A stretch of DNA of 39,927 bases from the NCBI GenBank assembly GCA_013607775.1, contig VCAW01000022.1, positions 1 through 39,927 on the forward strand, read 5' to 3'. This DNA comes from Campylobacterota bacterium (GTDB taxonomy: Bacteria; Campylobacterota; Campylobacteria; Campylobacterales; Sulfurovaceae). Positions 19,157 through 28,121 of this stretch are shown here, piece after piece. A program made the translations under genes and the position numbers. Positions within the stretch are counted from its first letter, which is position 1; every line of letters starts with the position of its first letter. The notes under the pieces were generated by a model. It worked only from the letters and a program-made list of their open reading frames with translations. It was not told the DNA's origin and made no database searches.

Positions 19157-20862
19157 TTTGCTACAGGTTTTGTACCTTGTTTTTTTACAGAGATCATACG
19201 TTTTTCTGGGATAGTAAATGTATCTTTTCTATTATCTTCTGTAGACTCTTCTATAATCTTATCATACAAATAGATATCATTTTTAAAGTAAGCCAAACCA
19301 TCTTCTTTGTAGACAGTAAAATAAAGAATATGTACAGGTATAGCTCTTTTAAGTTTTACGGTTTTTGGTTTATTGGTCTCAAGAATTTGGGCAATCTTAC
19401 TCTCACTATAGTTTCCTCTTGCATGTGTAAGAAGTGTATCCAGTAGTTCAAACGGTTTTTCTACACGCATACATCCTGAAGAGTATATTTTATAACGTCT
19501 TGAAAGCAATGACTTGTTGTCTGTGTCATGTAAATAGACAGCATATTTGTTAGGAAACATAAACTTTACACGCCCCAGGGCATTGGTTTCTCCTGGAAAT
19601 TGTACAAAACGATAAGGTACGCGCTTGTCACTTTTTTCATAAGGGTCCAACATCTCTTGGGTGACTTCTATCTCTTTTTTTCCACGAAATACATGTATAT
19701 TGTTCTCTTTCAAATACATAGGATTTTCACGAAGTACATGAATCAAATCTCTCTTAATAAGATTGTCAGGAATCGTCCAAGTAGGATTTAGTACGATATA
19801 TTCAACTTTATCTGAAAAAATAGGTGTAGGTCTGTCAATGCGTCCTACAACTAGACCCATTTTATAGAGCATATTTCCTTGACGGTAATAGCGAAGGTTA
19901 AAGTCAGGAATATTCACCTCTATATATTCATCTTCAAAATGATTTGGGTAGAGTTTTGTTTTATCCAAATTGGTGATAATAGCTTGAATGTTATTTTTCA
20001 CAGGTTGATTGAGATAATAGGTAACTGTTTTATCGATAGTACCTGTAATTTTAAGTAAATAACGTTTTTGATAGGTTATCACAGCATCTTGTAGTGCTTG
20101 ATCAAATTCATCATCAATAGGAGCATCTTTAGGATAATCTCCAGAGATTTGTAAACGTTTTTTTATCTCTTCTATACGGTTGGCACTGTCCCCAAGTTTG
20201 AGTACTTTATTGCTGTAGGGAATCTTCGGAAACTTATTCATCACACGATAATCTTTTAGCAATTCAATGAGCTTTTTATACCGTTTTTCCATAGGAATCA
20301 AAGTGTTTAAATAGGCATAAATATTCCCATTTACTATAGCTGAAATAAGTGTTTTCTGATTAGGAAAGGCTTTTGGAGACATTTCCCATTTTGCTTGTAT
20401 ATCATCACTTTGTGCAAGGGCATGCATTTTCTCTTGTACCAATGCCCAGTCTACATCTCCTTGCACGATAAAACGTACCAGTCTCACCATTGAACTTGTT
20501 AAAATCAAATCAAGCCTTGCATAAACAGCAGCCTTTTTTGATTGTGATATTTCACCATTGTCCAACATATAAAAAAGACGGGAAATAGAAACTTGGTCAA
20601 AAGATTTGTTTTTATAGTTAAAGAGAGGATCATTGAGAGCCTGTATAAGGTCACTGGCTTTTTTCTCGTTGTTTTTTCCTATCCATAATGCTTTGTTTCC
20701 CGTTTGTCTATAGATATTTTCTATAATAGCTTTGTTTTCACCTTTGATACGTGATTGTAAACCTTGCATAATATTTTCAGAAATGTTCTCTATGGTTAAT
20801 GCTTGAGCATGAAGAGTGTTTTGAAACAGTATGATAAAAAGAATGAGTGATATATTACGCAA
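19153..20862 (-). CDS. L,D-transpeptidase (YcbB/LdtD-like)
   Basis: A periplasmic enzyme expected to form 3-3 cross-links in peptidoglycan or to attach proteins to it. It has a signal peptide (about 1-19), a long N-terminal region, a peptidoglycan-binding domain (about 218-285, [17 protein letters not shown]) and a C-terminal YkuD catalytic domain with H445 in YLHDT and C464 in [10 protein letters not shown]. The order and the 569-residue length match the YcbB-type architecture. It appears monocistronic with a TATAAT -10 upstream, and it overlaps the end of ruvC. Confidence 0.88.
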   Translation of the reverse strand: MRNISLILFIILFQNTLHAQALTIENISENIMQGLQSRIKGENKAIIENIYRQTGNKALWIGKNNEKKASDLIQALNDPLFNYKNKSFDQVSISRLFYMLDNGEISQSKKAAVYARLDLILTSSMVRLVRFIVQGDVDWALVQEKMHALAQSDDIQAKWEMSPKAFPNQKTLISAIVNGNIYAYLNTLIPMEKRYKKLIELLKDYRVMNKFPKIPYSNKVLKLGDSANRIEEIKKRLQISGDYPKDAPIDDEFDQALQDAVITYQKRYLLKITGTIDKTVTYYLNQPVKNNIQAIITNLDKTKLYPNHFEDEYIEVNIPDFNLRYYRQGNMLYKMGLVVGRIDRPTPIFSDKVEYIVLNPTWTIPDNLIKRDLIHVLRENPMYLKENNIHVFRGKKEIEVTQEMLDPYEKSDKRVPYRFVQFPGETNALGRVKFMFPNKYAVYLHDTDNKSLLSRRYKIYSSGCMRVEKPFELLDTLLTHARGNYSESKIAQILETNKPKTVKLKRAIPVHILYFTVYKEDGLAYFKNDIYLYDKIIEESTEDNRKDTFTIPEKRMISVKKQGTKPVAN

Positions 20863-20916
20863 ATTTTTTCCTAATTTTTAAATAATGCGTATTATATCTA
20901 ATTTTACTATTTACTT

Positions 20917-21894
20917 TTATTCAGTAAGTCCATTTAAAATATTTTTCATACCCTCTTGGGCTGCCTCTAAAGTTTGTGTATCCTCTTTGTCTTCTATAGA
21001 CATAGAGCTTAACCAGTTATAGACAGAAGGAAAAGCAACAGTGAGAAGGTTGTTGTCTTTCTTTTTATTTAAGTAAAGTGAACAAGGTGCAAAAGCACCT
21101 GCTTCAGGATGTGTTTTTGCAATGGTGTAGATAACTGGTAGTTTACAGATAGAATATACTTCATAAAAATCATAAGCATTATAATTTGCTTCTTCAAATT
21201 CATCACCAAGGTTGTTAAATCCAGCTATCACAAAACCATTGGGTGCAAGTTCACCTTCAAAACCCATCTTAAATTCATCAAGTTCATCTTCCCACTCTTC
21301 ATCATCCATCTCCATAGTAAAGGTAGTCACAAGTTCACCCTTTGGTTTTTGTATACCATAGCTTGGTGTTGAAAATGTACCTTTTGGTAAGGCAGATTGA
21401 AGTGTCTCTTTTACAAGTTTTCTAAGTGCTAGTAATGTTTTGTCATCACTTGGTGCTTTCATGATTTTAGCCATGGCAGCAGCCGTTAAAGAAGAAACGG
21501 AAATTGTTTTTTCACCCTTCTTTGTATAGATAGACATACTCATAGGAGCAAAGAGTCCCACGTTAGGATATTTTTTTACCAACTCTAAAACAGCATCGGC
21601 TTTGTAAAAAGTAAATAGATTGTAGGTATCAAATCCAGACTCTTTGAATTGTTTAACGAAAGGACCGTTCATATCTCTGTTAGCAGAAACAGTAAAACCA
21701 GCTTTAGTAAAGGCTTCTTCTATACTTTTTGGTGTAATTTTACCATCGCTGTTCTCTGAGCTAATAATCTCTATATCTCCGTTGGCACTTTGTGTACTTT
21801 CAGACTTCTTAATGTCGGTTTTACTTACGGCATTTGCCAAAGCACCACTCATAATCAATGATGCACAAAGCATCCCTTTTACTAACAATTTCAT
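20917..21894 (-). CDS. Periplasmic DUF302-like protein, two-repeat (paralogue 2)
   Basis: Function unknown. It has a signal peptide (MKLLVKGMLCASLIMSGALA) and two related halves. The first contains NVGLFAPMSMSIY and the second EAGAFAPCSLYL followed by VYNWLSSM. It matches the paralogue at 5217-6215 in order and in two cysteines of the second half (YSICKLP and FAPCS). The 5' leader carries a small stem-loop (AGCATC 21913-21918 with GATGCT 21925-21930). The promoter shows the TTTACA direct repeat and -10 spacing found upstream of soxX, which links it to thiosulfate oxidation. AAAGGAAAA precedes the start. Confidence 0.72.
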   Translation of the reverse strand: MKLLVKGMLCASLIMSGALANAVSKTDIKKSESTQSANGDIEIISSENSDGKITPKSIEEAFTKAGFTVSANRDMNGPFVKQFKESGFDTYNLFTFYKADAVLELVKKYPNVGLFAPMSMSIYTKKGEKTISVSSLTAAAMAKIMKAPSDDKTLLALRKLVKETLQSALPKGTFSTPSYGIQKPKGELVTTFTMEMDDEEWEDELDEFKMGFEGELAPNGFVIAGFNNLGDEFEEANYNAYDFYEVYSICKLPVIYTIAKTHPEAGAFAPCSLYLNKKKDNNLLTVAFPSVYNWLSSMSIEDKEDTQTLEAAQEGMKNILNGLTE

Positions 21895-21945
21895 ATTTTT
21901 CCTTTATTCTATAGCATCTTCAATGATGCTTTTTATTGATGTGTA

Positions 21946-21977
21946 ACTATAGCCATTAAATGTAAAAAAAATGTAAA
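21946..21977 (-). promoter_or_regulatory. TTTACA direct-repeat promoter, site B (DUF302-like gene)
   Basis: On the minus strand TTTACA (21977-21972), 5 bases, TTTACA (21966-21961), 9 bases, then TATAGT (21951-21946) as the -10. The period is 11 bp, as in PhoB-type boxes that replace the -35. The same geometry occurs at three other places in this window. Confidence 0.65.
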
Positions 21978-21980
21978 CTT

Positions 21981-22427
21981 TTAAAGTTTGATATAGGTAT
22001 AACCCTGTAGTTGGCGCTCTATAATCTCTACAATACCTGCTGTACCAAAACTAAGGTCATCTATGAGCTCTTTTTTCTTTATGCCTAAAGTACGTAAAGA
22101 ATTTTCACAGGCGACAAATTCTATATCATAGGTCATCAAGGCTTCTATACGTTTTTTAGTATGGACATCACTGTCTTTACGTAATATTTTAACCCCCTGA
22201 CTATAGACAACCACTACTACTTCAGTGTTTTCAGGACGGTAAAATTTTATGACATTGTTGACGGTACTTATAACATGGTTTACTTCTCTATCATCAACGG
22301 TATCGATAGAAAAAATTATTTTTCTAGGATTGTCTATGGCTGGCTTAGGTGTAGCAAATTCTGTCTCTGCAGATACAAAACTACTAAAACAAATACAAAA
22401 AATACATAATTTTTTTAATCTAAACAT
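21981..22427 (-). CDS. Periplasmic DsrE-like protein
   Basis: A 148-residue protein with a signal peptide (MFRLKKLCIFCICFSSFVSA) and a DsrE/DsrF-type fold pattern: a first strand KIIFSIDTV, a second VVVVVYSQGVKIL, and a conserved cysteine in FVACENSLRTLGI. DsrE-family cysteines can carry persulfide sulfur in sulfur oxidisers. This one is exported rather than cytoplasmic. A second homologue is encoded at 38421-38888. ATG at 22427 is chosen because it begins the signal peptide; the ribosome site is weak, and the start lies 14 bases upstream of the neighbouring stop. It is last in the run metallo-hydrolase, fusion, fusion, DsrE. Confidence 0.75.
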   Translation of the reverse strand: MFRLKKLCIFCICFSSFVSAETEFATPKPAIDNPRKIIFSIDTVDDREVNHVISTVNNVIKFYRPENTEVVVVVYSQGVKILRKDSDVHTKKRIEALMTYDIEFVACENSLRTLGIKKKELIDDLSFGTAGIVEIIERQLQGYTYIKL

Positions 22428-22440
22428 TTTATATACTTTT

Positions 22441-23256
22441 TTATGAGTCAGTCTTTTTCTTAGCAGCAATGGATTCTTTTAAAATATCTAAAAAATCTTC
22501 TTTGCTCCACGCTCCAGGAATACGTTTTATTTTTACTTTATCATTCTCTGCATTGACAAAAATAAAGAAAAAAGTTGGTGTCATTCTTACTCTCAAATCA
22601 AGAGGTAAAGTGTCTTTGCTTAAATCAACATCCACGACAAGAAACTCTTTGTTTAAAAGGTTTACAATATTTTTATCCAAAAGTACCTCTTTCTCCATTT
22701 TCATACAATAGCGACAATGTGGAGCTGTTGCCTTGATTATAATGATTTTATCCTCTTTTTTTGCCCGCTTTAAAGCAGTTTCAAAAGGCAGATTGTGTAC
22801 ACCCTTTTCTTCATGTATTTTCATGTCATAATCATAAACAAAATTACTAATGGCTTCTATATCTTCTGTACTTAGTTTTCCTTTTAGACTGGGCATCGTT
22901 TTAAAATGTTTCCCAATATTAGGATTGAGTACACTTTTTTGTTTATCAGGATAGATGATATAATCAGCAATAAATGCACTCACTTCCATTTTCTGAATAT
23001 CAGCATCTTCTCTAGGATCACCAATCTTTTGTTTCATGCTATATGATATTTGACTAATAGTTGGTGCTTTTAGTTTTAGTAGTGTATTGTTGGATTCAAA
23101 AAAATTCTTAACCAGTTGATCATTCGGCACATAAAGCTGATGACATTGTGAACAAATGTTATTGTAAACATCTTCTCCTCTGTCTGCATGGACTAAAACA
23201 GTACATAACATGCCTAGCACTATAGGTATGATGTTCTTTTTACTATATATTTTCAT
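22441..23256 (-). CDS. Cytochrome c-thioredoxin fusion protein (copy 1)
   Basis: An exported two-domain redox protein of 271 residues. After a signal peptide, a class I cytochrome c domain has the haem site CSQCH (35-39) and a probable Met ligand M121 in KTMPSLKG. It is followed by a thioredoxin-fold domain with C181-R-Y-C184 and the cis-proline segment MTPTFFF. Such a fusion could pass electrons between a thiol/disulfide and a haem. It is a tandem paralogue of the next gene upstream, whose stop overlaps its start by 4 bases (ATGA). Its place below soxXYZAB suggests a role in maintaining SoxYZ or other sulfur-carrying thiols, similar in idea to SoxW, but this is inference. Confidence 0.82.
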   Translation of the reverse strand: MKIYSKKNIIPIVLGMLCTVLVHADRGEDVYNNICSQCHQLYVPNDQLVKNFFESNNTLLKLKAPTISQISYSMKQKIGDPREDADIQKMEVSAFIADYIIYPDKQKSVLNPNIGKHFKTMPSLKGKLSTEDIEAISNFVYDYDMKIHEEKGVHNLPFETALKRAKKEDKIIIIKATAPHCRYCMKMEKEVLLDKNIVNLLNKEFLVVDVDLSKDTLPLDLRVRMTPTFFFIFVNAENDKVKIKRIPGAWSKEDFLDILKESIAAKKKTDS

Positions 23257-24029
23257 TTTCTATCCTTTGAATGTGATTTTGCTTCTTTAAGAAGTTCTAA
23301 AAAGTCATTTTTTGCCCATGCCCCCGGGATATTCATAATGATATTTTTATGGGTGTCTATAAAAATGAAGCTTGGTGTTGCTTCGACTTTTAGTCCAAGA
23401 GGTAAGCTGTGTTTATTCACATCTATAGCTACAGGGATAAAGTCTTTTTCTATCGCTTCTACTACCTGGGGTTCTATCATGACTTCCCGTTCCATTTTTC
23501 TACAAAAGTGGCAGGTACTTGTCATAGATTCAATCATAATGAGTTTGTTCTCTTTTTTGGCACGTTGTAATGCAGCTTTAAAGCCTTCAAATTTGACACC
23601 TTTTGCTTTTACAACCTCTTTTTCAAAATCATACAGATACTCACCTATGCTTTCAAGTTCCTCTTCACTAACCTTACCTTTGAGTGAAGGCATCGTTTTA
23701 AATTGTGACAATACTTCCTCTAGACAGACACTTTTGTCTTTGTCTGGGTTGTAAACATAGTCACTCATAAATGCTGAGACTTCCATACGGTGTAACTCTT
23801 CATCACCTTTAGGATCACCTATGCGTTGTTTGAGTCTGTAGGAGAGTTGATTGAGTGTAGGAGCTTTAAGTTTGAGCAGACTGTTGTTATGGTCTAAAAA
23901 GTTCTCTTTGAGCTTCAACATAGGAATAAAAGGTGTATGACAAGAGGCACAATGTTTTGTAAACAATACTTTGCCATCATTTGCCCATAGACTGAGCATC
24001 ATTATGAGTAATAGTTCTAAAATTTTCAC
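23253..24029 (-). CDS. Cytochrome c-thioredoxin fusion protein (copy 2)
   Basis: 258 residues with the same plan as the downstream neighbour: a signal peptide, haem site CASCH (27-31), Met ligand M113 in KTMPSLKG, then a thioredoxin-fold domain with C173-H-F-C176 and cis-proline segment ATPSFIF. Shared blocks such as LLKLKAP, MEVSAF and TMPSLKGK show that the two arose by tandem duplication and then diverged considerably. An extra cysteine (C102, SVCLEEV) is not shared. Start and stop codons overlap with both neighbours, so the genes are translated from one mRNA. Confidence 0.82.
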   Translation of the reverse strand: MKILELLLIMMLSLWANDGKVLFTKHCASCHTPFIPMLKLKENFLDHNNSLLKLKAPTLNQLSYRLKQRIGDPKGDEELHRMEVSAFMSDYVYNPDKDKSVCLEEVLSQFKTMPSLKGKVSEEELESIGEYLYDFEKEVVKAKGVKFEGFKAALQRAKKENKLIMIESMTSTCHFCRKMEREVMIEPQVVEAIEKDFIPVAIDVNKHSLPLGLKVEATPSFIFIDTHKNIIMNIPGAWAKNDFLELLKEAKSHSKDRK

Positions 24030-24940
24030 TCGTCATCCTCCATCATCTCTAACTCTTTGTATGCATCTAAAATATTACGTTTATGTAGTGCATTATACAG
24101 TTTCATCTCTGCAAAGTTCGGCATGGTTACTTTTTTGTTTATCTCTTCCATACCTATGTCATTCTCTTGTGCTTCCAAAATCTCTTTTTTCATTTGGGAT
24201 AAGTATCTTTTCAAGGAAACCGTGGCATTGGTATCGGTTTTTTGTCCATGTCCACCGACAATCACTTTAGCATGATAGGCATCTATCTTTTTTAAAGCTT
24301 CAAGTGATCCTAAAATGGATCCATCCCTTAGGGAAGTTAGTCTATCATTAAATACCAAATCACCTGCAAATAAAACACTCTGTTCTTTTAGGTAGACAAT
24401 CAAATCACCTTTAGTATGTGCAATATTGGTGAGTTGTTTTATTTGAAATGTACTCTCTGCTAGTGCGAGTGTCAGGTTATCATCTACAATAGTATCTAGG
24501 GGTACTATTTTGGTCTTTCCATTCAGTTCTTTCCCAAGGATGCGCTCCATTCTGGTCTGCATCCCTACAATGACATTTTGTTCATACGTCCGTGGACCTA
24601 TCAACAAAGCACCTTTGCTTTTATAAAAGCTGTTTCCTTGCCAGTGATCGTCATGATCATGGGTAACAATAACATATTTTACGGGGAGTTTCGCGATTTT
24701 TTGCATTTGCATATATGCTTGAGAAGCATAAGTATAAGTAGGACCGCTGTCGATGACAACGAATCCTTTTTTGGTTTGCACAAAGCAAGTATTGACAATA
24801 TTGCCAGCATTTTGCTGGTTAATATTTTCAGGGAGACCAAAAAAACAATAACTATTTTCTGCTACTTTTTGTGGCTTGAGATTATATTCAAAGCCATAGA
24901 CAAAGGAAAATGTTAGCAGTATTAAATATATACTTTTCAA
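24026..24940 (-). CDS. Exported metallo-beta-lactamase-fold hydrolase (SoxH-like)
   Basis: A zinc-dependent hydrolase of 304 residues with a short signal peptide (MKSIYLILLTFSFVYG). The metal-binding motif THDHDDHW gives H94, H96, D98 and H99. Further ligands are likely in NIAHTKGD, LFAGDLVF and GGHGQK. It resembles SoxH and the quinoprotein-relay metallohydrolases, which are often found near sox genes and may act on thiol-bound substrates. The exact reaction is unknown. It begins 16 bases after the porin stop and overlaps the next gene by ATGA. Confidence 0.8.
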   Translation of the reverse strand: MKSIYLILLTFSFVYGFEYNLKPQKVAENSYCFFGLPENINQQNAGNIVNTCFVQTKKGFVVIDSGPTYTYASQAYMQMQKIAKLPVKYVIVTHDHDDHWQGNSFYKSKGALLIGPRTYEQNVIVGMQTRMERILGKELNGKTKIVPLDTIVDDNLTLALAESTFQIKQLTNIAHTKGDLIVYLKEQSVLFAGDLVFNDRLTSLRDGSILGSLEALKKIDAYHAKVIVGGHGQKTDTNATVSLKRYLSQMKKEILEAQENDIGMEEINKKVTMPNFAEMKLYNALHKRNILDAYKELEMMEDDE

Positions 24941-24956
24941 CTGCTAACCTTTCTCT

Positions 24957-26153
24957 CTAGAATTTAAATTGGTATTGTAACAATACGGTATCATCTTTAT
25001 AGAGTGCACCTACGCCTTTAAATCCTGCGTCCACATCGGCATATACATAGTTTACTTGAACTCTATGTCTATTTCTACCTCTTCTAGCTTTTCTATCCAT
25101 TTTATTGTTTTTAGGGTTAATATAGTAATTTAGACCGATATATGTATTTCTTGCATCAGAGTCCACACCTTTTCTAGTCTCAGTACCAGAAATATCTTTC
25201 ACCGCAAACTCAAGCGTATCTGTTAAGTAATATGTACCTGTAAGTGCTAAGGTATTCATATCCCATCCAGTTGTACCTCTAATATTTTGTACATCATAAT
25301 ATTCAGCTTTGACATTAGCTCTATCAAAGTGTGAGTCAATACCTACGTTTAGCACTTTGTAATCATCACCAGATCCATCTGTTTGACCTTTACCTACACC
25401 ATATCCGATCTCTGTGTGAAGTGCTTGTCCCCAGTCAAACATTAAACGACCCATATATGAATTTGTTTGGTTTGGACTATACACTTTTCCATTTTCATCG
25501 TTAGAGTTTACAGCTCCTGATCTTCCTGTTGCCCCTGACACCATAATATCATAACCAAAACCTTTCCATGGACGCTCATGTCCCATTTCAAGACCATTTA
25601 CTTTACCATTGTTTCCAAAACCAATGTCACGACCAGAAATCATTAATCCCGCTGCTCTTTCAAAGGCTAACTTTTTATCAAAACCACGTTTAATTACATC
25701 AAGATTCCATCCAGGGATAGTGAACCCCATACCTACTGGAGTTTTAATTACACCGGCTTTTAATACCATCGCATCATCAAATTTGTAAGCAATAAATGCA
25801 TCTTTAATTAAATCAGGTACACCAACAGAACCCTTATCTGTACCATCTTTAGCAAAATCTAAAAATACTTTTGCAGCCAATGGTCCTGAAAAATATTTCC
25901 AACCAAGACGAATACGGTCAAATTCGAAACCGAGATCAGCATCATCACCTAACTTAGCACCTGTTCCCATTTTGACACCAATTTGAGAAAAACCAAAGAA
26001 TTTATGTTTACTTTTCCACTCTTTTGCTTTAACAGGGGCACCTGTATCTACCATTGGCTCCATTGGGGCGATATCTCCCCCCGCCATCAATGTATTACTC
26101 ATAAGTAATGCTGCTGCTGTTGCAATCCCTAATTTAATTGTTGTTTGTCTCAT
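24957..26153 (-). CDS. Outer-membrane porin, OprO/OprP-like
   Basis: A 398-residue beta-barrel protein with a signal peptide (to about residue 24, LMSNTLMAGG). The mature part is rich in alternating amphipathic strands and ends in QYQFKF, the terminal-Phe signal for outer-membrane insertion. Blocks such as LKAGVIKTPVGMGF and FERAAGLMISGRDIGF resemble phosphate-selective porins O and P. In this setting it may admit thiosulfate or other anions, which is inference. A strong AGGAGAAAG site precedes the ATG, and the 180-base gap upstream contains two RNA structures. Confidence 0.82.
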   Translation of the reverse strand: MRQTTIKLGIATAAALLMSNTLMAGGDIAPMEPMVDTGAPVKAKEWKSKHKFFGFSQIGVKMGTGAKLGDDADLGFEFDRIRLGWKYFSGPLAAKVFLDFAKDGTDKGSVGVPDLIKDAFIAYKFDDAMVLKAGVIKTPVGMGFTIPGWNLDVIKRGFDKKLAFERAAGLMISGRDIGFGNNGKVNGLEMGHERPWKGFGYDIMVSGATGRSGAVNSNDENGKVYSPNQTNSYMGRLMFDWGQALHTEIGYGVGKGQTDGSGDDYKVLNVGIDSHFDRANVKAEYYDVQNIRGTTGWDMNTLALTGTYYLTDTLEFAVKDISGTETRKGVDSDARNTYIGLNYYINPKNNKMDRKARRGRNRHRVQVNYVYADVDAGFKGVGALYKDDTVLLQYQFKF

Positions 26154-26189
26154 TTCTTTCTCCTTGTTTTTGTTGACATATTTTCACCC

Positions 26190-26217
26190 TTAGAAATATC
26201 ATCTGGTATATTTCTAA
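26190..26217 (-). other. Hairpin in the porin leader
   Basis: TTAGAAATAT (26190-26199) and ATATTTCTAA (26208-26217) form a perfect 10-bp inverted repeat with an 8-base loop, 36 bases upstream of the porin ATG. It could be an mRNA-stabilising leader stem or an operator. Confidence 0.5.
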
Positions 26218-26264
26218 AAATGAAAACTTAATCTGCTATACTTTTAATGTGATAATTCACAAAC

Positions 26265-26338
26265 CATAGTGTGCCCCGTCCCTTTAAAAAGAGACTGACA
26301 ATGAACTTTATGAAGAACGAGGCACGGTTACTACTATG
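26265..26338 (-). other. Long imperfect inverted repeat at the soxB 3' end
   Basis: CATAGT (26265-26270) pairs with ACTATG (26333-26338). Inside it GTGCCCCGT (26271-26279) pairs with ACGAGGCAC (26317-26325) with one mismatch, and an inner stem pairs GTC-CTTT (26278-26285) with AAAG-GAC (26288-26295). The outer arm covers the soxB stop codon. No U-tract follows, so processing or partial termination between soxB and the porin gene is more likely than a simple terminator. Confidence 0.5.
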
Positions 26339-28112
26339 AACAGGTTGCACCTTTTACGGGACATCCACAATCCATATCTAAAATTTTGACATTTGACTCC
26401 ATAGGGATATCAATGATTTTTTGTCTACGTATGTAGTCAGAGACCACTTCATAGACAGGACGAATAGCCTTTTCATCTAAGTTTTCACCTACATTTTGTA
26501 AGTTTCCACCCCATGATGAAACTCTATATGTCTTTTTCATATCTATTGGTTTACCTCCTATCATAAAGTCACTAATTCTCTTACCTGATGGCGCAGAGAT
26601 TTTAATGCTGTAGCTTGCACCCGTCATTCTACTCATGTCTCCACCTTGTTGTAGCAGTGGGTTTGAGTTAAAGACATTATCAGCAATATCTTCTACCAAT
26701 TTAGCAATCACTTCACCTTTTAAGTCAAAGGTATAGACTTCCGGGTAGGTAATTGCTGTCATTTCATAGACATTTTCTTTTAGTATTGGGTCACCTGGAA
26801 GTACAGTTGTACCCCATCTGTAGCCTGGGTTAAAGTTAATATCACATTTCATCTCATCTTGAATCGCCATACCTATGAGTGAATCAAAGGTCGAATAGAA
26901 AGTATCTCTTTTGTAAAGTAGACCTTTTGTCGTACCTAACACTTCACTGAGCTCTTTGTCAAATGGCTTATACCATTTAGCAATAAGATCTTCTCCTGCT
27001 TTATCAGCAGGAATAAGATGAGAAGCCACAGGGATAAGCTTAAAGTTGTAATCTACTACTTTTTTATCTTTGATATCCAAGTCAAGTCTAGAGATATATT
27101 TACCATGACTTCCAGAGATAATAATCACTGTATCGTTTACGATAATAGGCTCTGGGCTAGGATCATGTGTATGTCCACTTAAAATAAAGTCAATACCATT
27201 CACCTTTTTAGCAAGCTCTTGGTCTACAGAGAAACCATCATGACTAAGTACAACAATAGCATCTACTTTTTTCTCTTTACGAAGCATATTTACATACTCT
27301 TGTAAAGATTCGTGACGCAAGGCAAAACTCCAACCTTCAGTAAACTTTTTAGGGTTTGCTGTAGACGTAAACGGGAATGACTGTCCGATGATACCTATCT
27401 TCGCACCACCAATTTCCTGAATAGAATATGGAGGGAAAATAAGCTCTTCAAACTCATCTGAGAAAGGGTCGTTGTCTATCACATTTTGTGAAATAAACTC
27501 ACCATTTAGTTTCCCAATAAGTTCATGGACACGCTCTTTACCATACGTAAATTCCCAGTGACCTACCATGACATCTACACCCAAATAGTTTTGTGCATCT
27601 ACTATCGCTTCACCATCTGTTTTAAGTGCTACAGCTGTACCTTGCCATGTATCTCCAGAGTCAAGAAGAATAACATTCTTTTCTCCTCTCTCTTTTTTCA
27701 CATGGTCAATAATAGGTTTCATATGTGCAATACCACCCATTTTTCCAAACTTTTTAGCCAGTTCGGTAAAATCATTGTGTGTATCAAAATAAGCATCTAA
27801 AGAACCTGGTTGGATACCATAATACTTTTGGAAACTCTCTCCACAAATAAATCCAGGTGTACCCACCAAGTTTTTTGCAGAGATCAAAGTCGATGGCTCT
27901 CTCCAATAGAGTGGTTTGATATGTGCATGTAGATCACATATATGAAGGATGGTTGCTTTACCTTTTGGTTCAAAAGAAACCACATCAGAAAAGCTTAATT
28001 TTTTAATCTTCTCTTTTGCTGCTTCTCCTGCAAAAAGATTGGTTCCTCCTGTCACACCTACTAAACCAAGTGCTGAAGCTATCTGGAGGAAGTCTCGTCT
28101 ATCTATTTCCAT
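26334..28112 (-). CDS. soxB: Thiosulfohydrolase SoxB
   Basis: It hydrolyses the sulfone group from S-sulfonated SoxY, releasing sulfate in the periplasm. The 592-residue protein has a twin-arginine signal (DRRDFLQIAS), the dimanganese site beginning ICDLHAHIKP (D60, H62, H64), the VGHWEFTYG block, GHTHDPSPEP, and the 5'-nucleotidase-like C-terminal domain with INFNPGYRWG. All match SoxB. The extreme C-terminus carries three cysteines (C582, C584, C591, in CGCPVKGATC). It follows soxA by 9 bases. Confidence 0.96.
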   Translation of the reverse strand: MEIDRRDFLQIASALGLVGVTGGTNLFAGEAAKEKIKKLSFSDVVSFEPKGKATILHICDLHAHIKPLYWREPSTLISAKNLVGTPGFICGESFQKYYGIQPGSLDAYFDTHNDFTELAKKFGKMGGIAHMKPIIDHVKKERGEKNVILLDSGDTWQGTAVALKTDGEAIVDAQNYLGVDVMVGHWEFTYGKERVHELIGKLNGEFISQNVIDNDPFSDEFEELIFPPYSIQEIGGAKIGIIGQSFPFTSTANPKKFTEGWSFALRHESLQEYVNMLRKEKKVDAIVVLSHDGFSVDQELAKKVNGIDFILSGHTHDPSPEPIIVNDTVIIISGSHGKYISRLDLDIKDKKVVDYNFKLIPVASHLIPADKAGEDLIAKWYKPFDKELSEVLGTTKGLLYKRDTFYSTFDSLIGMAIQDEMKCDINFNPGYRWGTTVLPGDPILKENVYEMTAITYPEVYTFDLKGEVIAKLVEDIADNVFNSNPLLQQGGDMSRMTGASYSIKISAPSGKRISDFMIGGKPIDMKKTYRVSSWGGNLQNVGENLDEKAIRPVYEVVSDYIRRQKIIDIPMESNVKILDMDCGCPVKGATCS

Positions 28113-28121
28113 TGGGTACCT

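Noticed and set aside
21981-22469. A longer DsrE-like form starting with TTG at 22469
   Set aside because: It would put a basic extension (LLRKRLTHKK) before a normal signal peptide and has no ribosome site. ATG at 22427 is better.
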